Source: Planctomycetaceae bacterium (lineage in GTDB: Bacteria; Planctomycetota; Planctomycetia; Gemmatales; Gemmataceae). Taken from it: a stretch of DNA of 51,274 bases. Shown here piece by piece: positions 34,778-42,365 of the stretch. The translations under genes and the position numbers were made by a program. The stretch spans positions 1-51,274 of the forward strand of contig PNLP01000051.1 in the NCBI GenBank assembly GCA_013823135.1, given 5' to 3'. The notes beneath the pieces were generated by a model. The model searched no databases. It had not been told where the DNA came from and worked only from the letters and a program-made list of their open reading frames with translations. Positions within the stretch are counted from its first letter, which is position 1; every line of letters begins with the position of its first letter.

Positions 34778-35119
34778 TCACCATCGACGCCCGGGGAAGC
34801 CGCGATACGGGTTGTAATACGGGTTGTAGTTCGGGCTGTTCCACCGCACGTAGTTCACATACCACTGCGGATATCCGCTCGGCGTCGTGTTCCCACCCCA
34901 GTTGGGGACAATCGGATAGCTGGGATACACGGGGTAGACGGGATAGGCGTAGTTATAAACTCCATACCCGGCCGGATACACTCCGTAGTTCGTCACATAG
35001 GGGGTGCTGTAGTAACTGGTTACGATCTGGGCGTCCGCCTTGGCCGGGGTGACGGCCGTCATCCCGAGGCACCCGCCGTACACAAGTACTGCCAGTGCCA
35101 GTGATCGAGCCTGTCCCAT
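34778..35119 (-). CDS. Small secreted Tyr/Pro-rich protein
   Basis: A 113-residue protein. Residues 1-31 are a signal peptide (GQARSLALAVLVYGGCLGM... ending AKADAQ). The mature chain is dominated by Tyr, Pro, Asn and Gly (YPVYPVYPSYPIVPNWGG, NPYYNPYRGFPG), as in cell-wall or surface low-complexity proteins. The start at 35119 has GGGAGG six bases upstream; the longer ORF to 35359 is not supported. Function unknown. Tyr-rich surface proteins of this kind are common in planctomycetes. Confidence 0.72.
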   Translation of the reverse strand: MGQARSLALAVLVYGGCLGMTAVTPAKADAQIVTSYYSTPYVTNYGVYPAGYGVYNYAYPVYPVYPSYPIVPNWGGNTTPSGYPQWYVNYVRWNSPNYNPYYNPYRGFPGRRW

Positions 35120-35580
35120 TGGTGCCTCCCATGTTGGTGTGATCTCGGAGATGGATAGAGCAATGCACGTGCCGAATTCGATTTCTTCGGCATTTTCAGA
35201 AGATCCGCACGAACCGCACCCGCCGAGTTCCCCCTGCGGCACATGGTGTGTGCGATTCCGAATCAGTTCCCGTGCGGGATGCACTCGTGCCGAGCCGGGT
35301 GTTCGGCTTGTCCGGTCATCCCATGGTGAGCGATCGGCGAATACTGGAATCAGTTTCACCTACGCTCCGACGTGTTCTATACTTACATAACGATCAATTG
35401 CATTGCTCTGGGGCCGCTCGCAGCCCCCAAGACTCGCAGAGTTCGTGGAATCGGAATCCCGGCGTTCGCCGGGCATGGAACAATGTCTTCAGTCGGAGCG
35501 TCTCAAGGACAGCCCAGTTCCTGAAACAAACCGATGCCTCGTTCCTCTGTTACCTGTCGCCCCTTTCGCACGGACAGATC
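35120..35580. other. Divergent intergenic region, no convincing gene
   Basis: About 460 bp between the divergent secreted protein and the gene starting at 35581. An ORF in frame with the latter extends back to 35248 but codes for an implausible sequence, and I treat it as leader. No strong repeat is seen. Confidence 0.5.
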
Positions 35581-36201
35581 ATGGGGAAGCCTCCTACTTC
35601 CGCTTCGTCGGGTGCCACCAGGACCGGTGGGGACTCGGCAGCCGACCTGGCCAAACTGCTGTCTCAACCCTCGTCCAAACCCCTCAGCGGTATTGGTCTG
35701 ACCACTTCGCCGTTTATCGACCCTGGCGAGAAAGGGGAATCCCTGGCCAATCGGTCGCTTTGGCGAAAACTGAAGCGATTATTCGCACTGGAAAAGCCTT
35801 CGGACGAGGTTCAGGTCAGCGTGTTTGGCCCGCCGGTGGTGTCGCCCGGCCAGACCGTCCGCGTAATGGTGAACCTCCACCGACCCGAATCTGCTGATAG
35901 CGTTCGCACCCTGGCGCGGGCGATCCAAAACGACGCGGAATTGCTCGGTACGGGCCACGTCCTGGGGGATATCTTTCGCGATACGGAAGTGGGTGTCCAT
36001 CTGACGGTGACGGGTGCGGGGGTATCGAAGTCTCTTCTGACGTTCATTTGGCGAGGCCAGCCGCGCCGACTGCTGTTTGAACTTCACGTTCCCTGGGAAG
36101 CGTCGGCTGGGCCAGCCGTGGGCGTCGCGACCGTTGGCTACAACAATATCCTGGTCGCGAAGGTCGAGGTCAACGTGGACGTGCTTCCCCGAAAAGGCTG
36201 A
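35581..36201 (+). CDS. Hypothetical protein with C-terminal beta-sandwich-like domain
   Basis: A 206-residue protein without signal peptide. Residues 1-75 are polar and low-complexity (Ser/Gly/Thr-rich, then Lys/Arg). Residues 78-200 (VQVSVFGPPVVSPGQTVRVM, DTEVGVHLTVTG, LLTFIWRGQPRRLLFELHVP, GVATVGYNNILVAKVEV) look like a beta-rich domain. In my recollection the same pattern accompanies TIR-domain and other conflict-type proteins in Gemmataceae; I cannot confirm this here. The start at 35581 is uncertain because its ribosome binding site is weak (GGA). The next gene follows after 52 bp. Confidence 0.55.
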   Translation: MGKPPTSASSGATRTGGDSAADLAKLLSQPSSKPLSGIGLTTSPFIDPGEKGESLANRSLWRKLKRLFALEKPSDEVQVSVFGPPVVSPGQTVRVMVNLHRPESADSVRTLARAIQNDAELLGTGHVLGDIFRDTEVGVHLTVTGAGVSKSLLTFIWRGQPRRLLFELHVPWEASAGPAVGVATVGYNNILVAKVEVNVDVLPRKG

Positions 36202-36253
36202 TCCACTCAGACGTTCGGCCCTCTCCTGCTCGAACCTGTCCGGAGTCTCGTTC

Positions 36254-36571
36254 TTGACCGAATACGTTTGCCTCACCGTTCTCGCAGATCCAGGCGAAGG
36301 GGAACCGGCGTTCAAGGCCCGCCTCACGGTGTTCTGGACGCACATGCTTCGCAACAAGCCTGATGACTACGAGCGGGTCTATGCGGAAGCGTCGCGATTC
36401 GGCGTCGTGGAGGGTTGCGTCTCACGCCAGTACATGGTGGAAGCGGATGCGATCACGGCGGTGATCGCCGAGTTGATGGACAGCGGCATCGCCTTCACGC
36501 CCATCGACGAGGACGACACCTACACGAAATACGAAGCCACCTCGCCCGACTGGTTCCAAATCGAGCACTGA
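36254..36571 (+). CDS. Small hypothetical protein, TTG start
   Basis: A 105-residue protein (MTEYVCLTVLADPGEGEPAF...). The TTG at 36254 is preceded by GGAG at eight bases and gives a well-behaved start. An acidic C-terminal part (IAFTPIDEDDTYTKYEA) and two predicted helices are the only visible features. No family recognised. It follows the beta-sandwich protein by 52 bp on the same strand and is likely co-transcribed. Confidence 0.55.
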   Translation: MTEYVCLTVLADPGEGEPAFKARLTVFWTHMLRNKPDDYERVYAEASRFGVVEGCVSRQYMVEADAITAVIAELMDSGIAFTPIDEDDTYTKYEATSPDWFQIEH

Positions 36572-36586
36572 CTGGTTCTCTTCAAC

Positions 36587-36790
36587 CGAAGCAATGGCAC
36601 GCGGATGAAGAGGATGAACCGCGGATGAAGAGGATCAGAGAAAACCAAAAGGCAAAGCAGAGTTGTGTTCAAAACTCGCTTTCTCTGTCTTGGTTTTCCA
36701 ATCTGTGTCCATCTGTGTAATCTGTGGATCACTCTTCTCTGATCTTCTTCATCCGCGCGATATCCGCGTGATCCGCGTGCCATTGCTTCG
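36587..36790. repeat. Nested modular hairpin (blocks A-A-loop-B'-A')
   Basis: Outer arms 36587-36606 and 36771-36790 are 20/20 complementary (CGAAGCAATGGCACGCGGAT). Second arms 36621-36642 and 36735-36756 are 21/22 (GCGGATGAAGAGGATCAGAG type). The right side has an extra block (36700-36733, AATCTGTGTCCATCTGTGTA type) that is absent on the left. The loop is GTGTTCAAAACTCGC followed by TCTGTCTTGGTTTTCC. It fills the gap before the membrane-protein operon. Confidence 0.85.
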
Positions 36791-36875
36791 CTCGCTGCCC
36801 TGTCTACTCACGATTCGCCGGTTGCGGCTCTGTGGTCTTGCGGGTTTAATACACTCGCACCCGGAGCCGTGAACG

Positions 36876-37901
36876 ATGGCCGACGACGACACCGACACCG
36901 CCGAACGCGATGCGACACCACCTCCCACCGTGTCGCGGTTCGCGTGCCTGTGGTTCTTCGTTGGGTTCTTCGTGGCCGGTCTGGTTGGAATGGGGCTAGC
37001 TTTCTGGGCGATGCTGGCACAGGCACCTGGCTGGCTTATCCCACTTGCGTGCATCGGCCCGGAGGTTGCGTTCCTCCTCATCTTTGGCTCAACCACCCTC
37101 CCCCGCATCATTCGGTACGCCCGCGAATCGGTACGGAATGCACCGTCACCCGAGAGCGCTGCTGCTGCTGCGGCCGGTGAGGGCGTCGAAGCGGGGACGA
37201 AGGCCAAACGCGTGAAGACCGAGGACCGCGACGGGTTCCCAACCGTCGAGGTCGTGGAGACCGAACCCGGGAAGACGCTGACTCACAGTTTGCACCGAGC
37301 CGGTGTGTCCGCGGGCTGTCAGTTCGGGTGTGCGGTGTTTTTCGCCAGCTTTTGGAACGGCATCGTGGGGGTGTTTGTTGTCCAGGCATTCACCAAGTGG
37401 AACGCCAAGGGTGTCGTGGCCTGGGTGGAAGCGTTGTTCCTCTCGCCGTTCGTGTTGGTCGGTCTGGTCCTAATCGCGTTCACGCTCTATGCAGGGTTGA
37501 CCTGGATCGTCTCGTGGCTGGTGGGTCGCGTGGAGGTGGAGATTTCCGAGCATCCGCTTGCCGTTGGCGGTTCGTCTCGCATCCAGATCACGCAGGCCGG
37601 CCTGTTCCCCCTTGCCCGCGTTTGCGTCTGGCTCGTGTGCACGGAGGAGGCGACCTACGTCGCGGGGACCAGTCAATCGACTGCAAAGAAGGAAATTGCG
37701 AAACACAGCGTTTCGGACCCCGACGAAAGCCCGACTGGCGGCGGGTTGCCACTCGCCACGGAGTTCAAGGTGCCCGCCGACGCAATGCACTCGTTCGACG
37801 CACCCAACAACGAGATCAAGTGGACACTTCGCGTAACCGGCCGCGTGTTGGGTGTTCTCCCGTACCGCAACGATTATGCCGTCACCGTTTGCCCGGCGTG
37901 A
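36876..37901 (+). CDS. Multi-pass membrane protein with C-terminal beta domain
   Basis: A 341-residue protein. Predicted transmembrane helices are at about residues 22-47, 53-73, 146-170 and 180-215. The intervening cytoplasmic loop (residues 85-130) is Ala/Lys-rich. The last 120 residues (VGRVEVEISEHPLAVGGSSR, LARVCVWLVCTEEATYVAG, ATEFKVPADAMHSF, IKWTLRVTG) are beta-strand-rich and resemble an arrestin-like fold of the type seen in DUF3592-like proteins; that reading is tentative. It is the first of three tightly packed genes. Confidence 0.7.
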   Translation: MADDDTDTAERDATPPPTVSRFACLWFFVGFFVAGLVGMGLAFWAMLAQAPGWLIPLACIGPEVAFLLIFGSTTLPRIIRYARESVRNAPSPESAAAAAAGEGVEAGTKAKRVKTEDRDGFPTVEVVETEPGKTLTHSLHRAGVSAGCQFGCAVFFASFWNGIVGVFVVQAFTKWNAKGVVAWVEALFLSPFVLVGLVLIAFTLYAGLTWIVSWLVGRVEVEISEHPLAVGGSSRIQITQAGLFPLARVCVWLVCTEEATYVAGTSQSTAKKEIAKHSVSDPDESPTGGGLPLATEFKVPADAMHSFDAPNNEIKWTLRVTGRVLGVLPYRNDYAVTVCPA

Positions 37902-37914
37902 GGACGAGTGCACC

Positions 37915-38307
37915 GTGATCGATGAACCCAACATCCGTCTGGAACTCGCCACGACGACGTATGCCCCACGGGCGGAACTCGCCGGGGCGTTCGTGATCGC
38001 AGGCGGGCCACCGGCCGACACCAAGAGCATCGAGTTCTCCGTGCTGTGGCGCACATCCGGTAAGGGAACCGAGGACATCGGCGTTGTGCATTACGAGGCG
38101 TGGAAGCCCGACGACGGCACCCTCGCAGCGCTGCCGAACCCGAACACGTTCGCGGTTACGCTGCCGCCAACGCCGTGGAGCTACGACGGCGAACTGATCA
38201 AGATTCACTGGCTCGTGCGTCTGCGGCTCCGCTGGGAGGCACTGGGCCGCACCCGCGAAGTGGTCGAGGATGTCGAGTTCACCCTGACCCCGGCGGCACG
38301 GTCGTGA
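37915..38307 (+). CDS. Small arrestin-like beta-domain protein
   Basis: A 130-residue soluble protein. The GTG start at 37915 lies 13 bases after the previous stop, with GAGGA nearby; the longer ORF overlaps that gene. The sequence (NIRLELATTTYAPRAELAGA, SIEFSVLWRTSGKG, WSYDGELIKIHWLVRLRLR, VEDVEFTLTP) reads as one all-beta domain, and the strand order YDGELIKIHW is reminiscent of arrestin or Spo0M-like folds. It overlaps the next gene by four bases (GTGA). Confidence 0.62.
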   Translation: MIDEPNIRLELATTTYAPRAELAGAFVIAGGPPADTKSIEFSVLWRTSGKGTEDIGVVHYEAWKPDDGTLAALPNPNTFAVTLPPTPWSYDGELIKIHWLVRLRLRWEALGRTREVVEDVEFTLTPAARS

Positions 38308-38912
38308 GCCGCGTCGGTCGGCTCCCACAGGTCAACCCGTTCTCCAGTCGGTTCGTGCAACCGGGTGCGATTCCGTTTCAGTTCCCGACACCCGATGGCC
38401 TGGCGTTGCTGGTTTCACAACTCGAAGCAAGCGGCGGCTGGGGCGAGATCGTCGGCCCGCACGGCAGCGGGAAGTCGACTCTCCTCGCCACTCTGTTGCC
38501 GTCGCTGAGTGCGTGGCGCGTGCGGCACGTTCGGCTGAACACGTCGCACCGCGTCTTGCCGGCCGGACTCTTCGACCCACCGGAACCAGGCACTCTGCTC
38601 GTGATTGACGGGTTCGAGCAACTCAGCGTGCTGTCGCGGTTCCGGGTGAAGCGACACTGCCGACTGCATGAGGCCGGATTGCTCGTCACGGCACACCGGC
38701 CGATGGGCTTGCCGCAACTTCGCCGCACGGACGTGGCAGGTGAAACTGCTGCGGAGTTGGTTGCGCGTTTGGTTCCGCCCGGTGGCGAATGGGTGCTGGC
38801 GGGGTTCGACATCGCCGCGCGGTTGCGGCATCACCGTGGTAGCCTGCGGGAAGTGCTGTTCGAGTTGTACGACATCTGGGCGCGAGGCTCACAGCCCGTG
38901 GCGAATGAGTGA
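38304..38912 (+). CDS. P-loop ATPase domain protein
   Basis: A 202-residue protein. The GTG start overlaps the previous stop. Walker A is GPHGSGKST (residues 51-59), with a Walker-B-like LLVIDGFEQL (98-107). A C-terminal RHHRGSLREVLFELYDIWA follows. It is compact, lacks an obvious sensor or signature motif, and most resembles small AAA-type ATPase modules. Coupled to a membrane protein and a beta-domain adaptor, it could be the energy or scaffold part of a membrane complex; that is inference from operon structure only. Confidence 0.7.
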   Translation: MSRVGRLPQVNPFSSRFVQPGAIPFQFPTPDGLALLVSQLEASGGWGEIVGPHGSGKSTLLATLLPSLSAWRVRHVRLNTSHRVLPAGLFDPPEPGTLLVIDGFEQLSVLSRFRVKRHCRLHEAGLLVTAHRPMGLPQLRRTDVAGETAAELVARLVPPGGEWVLAGFDIAARLRHHRGSLREVLFELYDIWARGSQPVANE

Positions 38913-39009
38913 GTTTGTGTGAGGTTGGTGAAGGTCTACGGCTCGCGGCCAAGAGTGTGTGATCTTTTGCCTGGCGAGCCGCCCGCGTCAGCGACCGGAG
39001 GAAGGAGAT

Positions 39010-39649
39010 CGAAGCAATGGCACACGAATTTCGCAGATCAAGCGAGGATGAAGAGGATCAGAGAAGAGAGTGATCCGCAGATTACGCAGATAGACACAGA
39101 TTTGAAGACGAAAGCAGGACTAACCACGGAGTCACAGAGACACAGAGAAGACATGAGAGCACGTTGTTTGAAAGAACTATCTTCTCATACTTGCTCTGTG
39201 TCTCAGTGCCTCTGTGGTTGTATTTATTGTCGTTCAAATCTGCGTTTTATCGAGACTGTAGCATCGCGAGTGCCACGGGCTTTTGTCTTTGCCCTGAAGG
39301 GGCAGAACAACATAGCCCGGGGCAAGCGAAGCGCCGCCCCGGGGTCAGCCCAACACCAAGAATCCACCCTGAAGGGGTGGGACAATGACCCTTCCCACCG
39401 GGGAACTGCAAATGTGTGTTGCACCCCGTCGGGGTGCATTGGGTTTCTGTCGTTGGTCCCGGGGCGGCGACCGCTTCGCAGTCTTGCCCCGGGCTATGTT
39501 GTCCTGCCCTTTCAGGGCAAAGACATTATCCCTCTCACACCCGAACACTGGCACTTGTCGTGCTACAGTCGCGTTTTATCTGTGTAATCTGCGGATCAAA
39601 CTGCTTTCTGGTTTTGTCTGATCCTCTTCATCCGGATGCCATTGCTTCG
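39010..39649. repeat. Nested modular hairpin (blocks A-B-C-loop-C'-B'-A') interrupted by an insertion
   Basis: Block A (CGAAGCAATGGCA type, from 39010), block B (about 39069-39103, GATCCGCAGATTACGCAGAT) and block C (39122-39147 with 39194-39219, 23 of 26 paired) mirror the right-hand blocks B' (39582-39598) and A' (39617-39649). Between C' and B' sits the 319-bp element at 39252-39570. Removing it restores one continuous nested hairpin of the family also seen at 12.5 and 36.6 kb. Confidence 0.82.
39252..39570. mobile_element. 319-bp palindromic non-autonomous element with 10-bp target duplication
   Basis: The ends are inverted repeats (GACTGTAGCA ... TGCCA, 18 of 22 matching). Just inside, 39285-39325 and 39484-39524 are inverted at 39 of 41 positions (words CCCTGAAGGGGCAG and CATAGCCCGGGGCAA). 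The centre has the shorter palindromes CCACCCTGAAGGGGTGG and TGCACCCCGTCGGGGTGCA. GCGTTTTATC is repeated exactly on both sides (39242-39251 and 39571-39580), a target-site duplication. No ORF of interest, so it must be mobilised in trans. The start of another copy (GAGACTGTAGCACGACAAGT) is at 51252. Confidence 0.85.
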
Positions 39650-39663
39650 TACGCCACCATTGC

Positions 39664-40929
39664 TCAGGCGAACGCAACGCGGCTGCCGAGGCGGCTCATT
39701 AACTCTTCCCGCACGCTCGGGCCGATGATCGAGCCGGGGAGCACCAGCCGTTCCAGTGTGGGCGAGTTCATCGCTTCGACGAGTGCGTAAACCGACGCAT
39801 CGGGAATCAGGTCGGCACCGCGTTCGGCCGTGCCATAGAGGCGGTCGCCGAGAACCCCGAGTAGCCCGTTCGGGTTGTCGGAACTGATCCGCAATCGGCG
39901 AAGTTTTCGCACCCACGGCGCGGCCGCGAGCGATTCCAACGCGGGTCCATAGTCCGCCCAACGGATGGCCGTATTCCCCTCGAACGCGAGAGTGTGGATG
40001 AAGTGCCGGATCACCGCGTTAATGGCCTGCGACACGACCCTTTCGAGGGCGTTGGGGTTCCCGATCATCAACTCGAGTTCTTCGAGGTGCTCCATGTTGC
40101 ACTGGTTCGCCAGGGTGTGAACGGCGTTCGGAGTCAGCCGGCCCGTGAAGTGGAGCGAACGCAAGCCCGCCCACACCGGCGACTGAACCAGGAACTGAAC
40201 GGTGTTCGTGTTCCCGCCATCAGCACCCGTCGCGAGAGGGTTAACTCTGAGCCTGGTGAGGGCCATGAGGTTCGGCGACGCGACGACCAACATGGTCGTG
40301 TCCGGCAACAGGCGATCGAAGATCAGTTCGGGCAGGCGAGCGAGGTGTGAGCCATCGACGCGTAGCCACTGCGCGGGCGTGACGGCGTGAGAGAACGCGA
40401 GCCGCACCAGTGGCATCGCTTCGCCCCAACGGTGGGGCAGTTCCGGCATGTTCTCGGGCGTGTCGAGGTTGTTGAACCGCACTTCTTCGGGGAAGCCCGC
40501 ATCGAACCGGATGGATGTGCCGTATTCCGCGAGGTGGACCGCGAGGTTTCCCGGCGAGGTTGTATGGGTGTACGGCCAGTTCGCGGGCCGGGGTTCCTCT
40601 TGCACCACCGATCGAACGGATCGCGCGACTCGATCACGCAGCCGACGACTGGGAACGTGCGGGGCCGGGAGCCCCGCAGCCTCGGCCACCGGTCGCCACC
40701 AGTCGAGCCAGTGCGTTTCGAACAGGTCACGGCAGCGGTCGTTCTCGGGGTCGGGTTGCGTCGCCTGTCCTGTGCTTTTCGATTCGATTTGGGCGCGGAT
40801 GAACTCGGCGCGGGCCGCGGCAGCCTTGTCGTCGGTTTCGTCGAGCGCGTCGGCATAGGCCAGACGCACGGTGTGGTCTTCCGGGCTGGCGACGACGGCG
40901 CGATTCAACGATTCGAGTGTGGTGAACAT
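39664..40929 (-). CDS. TIGR02996 (repeat-companion) domain protein
   Basis: A 421-residue protein. The N-terminus (ASPEDHTVRLAYADALDETD, residues 14-33, then AARAEFIRAQIE) is the TIGR02996 domain that precedes leucine-rich-like repeats in planctomycetes. The remainder has weak repeats with LRR-like spacing (LTRLRVNPLATGA, LRSLHFTGRLTPNA, LEELELMIGNPNA, LRRLRISSDNPNG). A protein-binding role is likely. The hemolysin-type gene is 32 bp upstream on the same strand, so they may form an operon. Confidence 0.85.
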   Translation of the reverse strand: MFTTLESLNRAVVASPEDHTVRLAYADALDETDDKAAAARAEFIRAQIESKSTGQATQPDPENDRCRDLFETHWLDWWRPVAEAAGLPAPHVPSRRLRDRVARSVRSVVQEEPRPANWPYTHTTSPGNLAVHLAEYGTSIRFDAGFPEEVRFNNLDTPENMPELPHRWGEAMPLVRLAFSHAVTPAQWLRVDGSHLARLPELIFDRLLPDTTMLVVASPNLMALTRLRVNPLATGADGGNTNTVQFLVQSPVWAGLRSLHFTGRLTPNAVHTLANQCNMEHLEELELMIGNPNALERVVSQAINAVIRHFIHTLAFEGNTAIRWADYGPALESLAAAPWVRKLRRLRISSDNPNGLLGVLGDRLYGTAERGADLIPDASVYALVEAMNSPTLERLVLPGSIIGPSVREELMSRLGSRVAFA

Positions 40930-40961
40930 GTGGTTTGCTCACCGCTCCAGTGGCGGTCGCC

Positions 40962-42176
40962 TCACGGCGGTTTGGGCTTCTCCCGAGGCTCGACGGGTCG
41001 AGTGAGGCCCGAGGCATGGGGTTTCGGCGTTCCGAGAACGGCCCGGCGGCGTGCCAGTTTCAGCTTCGGAACCGGCACGTCGTGCTCGTCCTCGATGTCC
41101 CCGACAATTTCTTCCAGCACGTCTTCGAGCGTGATCAGCCCGAGGACTTTGCCTTGCGGGTCGCGGACCACCGCCATCGGTCGGTGCGACTTGCGGAAGA
41201 GGCGGAATGCGTTCGCGACCGGTTCGTCGGGGTCGAGGAACGTCGCGGGGTAAAGGGCGTCTTCCAGCATCACCGCACCGGAGGTGCTGAACAGGAAGAA
41301 CAAGTCCTTGGTGTTCACGATGCCGACGATCTTGTCCGGGGTGGTATCGAACACGGGGAGCCGAGTGTGCGCCCCGAGCCGTGCGACTTCCATTACCTTG
41401 TCGGGCGGGCTGTTGACATCAAGAGTCGCCATCTTCTCGCGTGCTACCATGCAGTCCCGCACCCGTTTGTCGGTGAGGGCGAACACGTTCAGCACCATGT
41501 CGGCCGCGTCCGAATCGAGCAGCCCGGCTTCCTCGGTGTCCTCGACGAGCAACCGCAGTTCGTCCACCGTGTGGACCTCGCCTTCGTCGCCGTTGCCCTT
41601 GTAACCAAGGCGACGGAGGAACCACGAACTCGAACCGTTCATGAGCTTGATGAGCGGGCCAGTGAGCCGGCCAAATAGGGTCACTGGCCGTGCCACCCAG
41701 ATGCCGATCAATTCGGGTTCCTGAAGTGCCGCGAGCTTCGGCATCTGCTCACCAAACACGACGTGCATGTAGGTAATGAGGCTGAGGGTGAGGAACACCG
41801 AGAGCACCCGCGTCCAGTCGTCCGACAGTCCCTCGAACAACGGGTGGATCAGGCGGTGAATGGCCGGTTCGCTGACGAAACCCAGCGCGAGGCTGGCGAC
41901 CGTGATCCCGAGCTGGCACGCGGCCACGCTGCGGTTCAAATCGGTGAGCGCCGCCATCAGTGAGGCCGCGCCGGGCCGATTCTGATTCACCAGTTCCTCG
42001 ACGCGTGTGCGGCGGATGGAGACCAGCGCGAACTCGGCGGCCACGAAAAACCCGTTAATCGCGATCAGAATCGGGATGGCGATAATGCCAACCAGAAGCA
42101 ACATACCCTCGGGTGGGGGAGTTGGTGCGTCGGCAGCAGCCAGCAACATGAGCCCCGGAACCAATGCGGCGAACAT
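40962..42176 (-). CDS. CNNM/hemolysin-type transmembrane protein with CBS pair
   Basis: A 404-residue protein. Residues 1-190 hold the DUF21/CNNM transmembrane domain (four predicted helices, NGFFVAAEFALVSIRRTRVEEL in the first block). A tandem CBS domain pair follows from about 215 (DKRVRDCMVAREKMATLDV; DPDEPVANAFRLFRKSHRPM; GLITLEDVLEEIVGDIEDEHD). The usual C-terminal CorC transporter-associated domain is replaced by a short Pro/Arg-rich tail. The family is linked to Mg2+/Co2+ handling. The start at 42176 lacks a clear ribosome binding site. Confidence 0.88.
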   Translation of the reverse strand: MFAALVPGLMLLAAADAPTPPPEGMLLLVGIIAIPILIAINGFFVAAEFALVSIRRTRVEELVNQNRPGAASLMAALTDLNRSVAACQLGITVASLALGFVSEPAIHRLIHPLFEGLSDDWTRVLSVFLTLSLITYMHVVFGEQMPKLAALQEPELIGIWVARPVTLFGRLTGPLIKLMNGSSSWFLRRLGYKGNGDEGEVHTVDELRLLVEDTEEAGLLDSDAADMVLNVFALTDKRVRDCMVAREKMATLDVNSPPDKVMEVARLGAHTRLPVFDTTPDKIVGIVNTKDLFFLFSTSGAVMLEDALYPATFLDPDEPVANAFRLFRKSHRPMAVVRDPQGKVLGLITLEDVLEEIVGDIEDEHDVPVPKLKLARRRAVLGTPKPHASGLTRPVEPREKPKPP

Positions 42177-42365
42177 ACAAGGTGACAAGGAGACCCCCGG
42201 GCTATCAAATCGGGACCGGATCACGGTGTCCGCCCCTGAGCATTCTATGCTGGAGCCTGTCAGAATCCTTCTCCGAACACCAGTGCCCTCCCGGTATCTC
42301 TGCCCGCCTGTCGCCGGGTGTCGTATCCTGAACATGTCACCCAGCCCCCACTCTCGCGGTTTCGT

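Noticed and set aside
39285..39524. Short ORFs within the 319-bp palindromic element
   Set aside because: They change completely on each strand, follow the palindrome and show no family; the element is non-coding.
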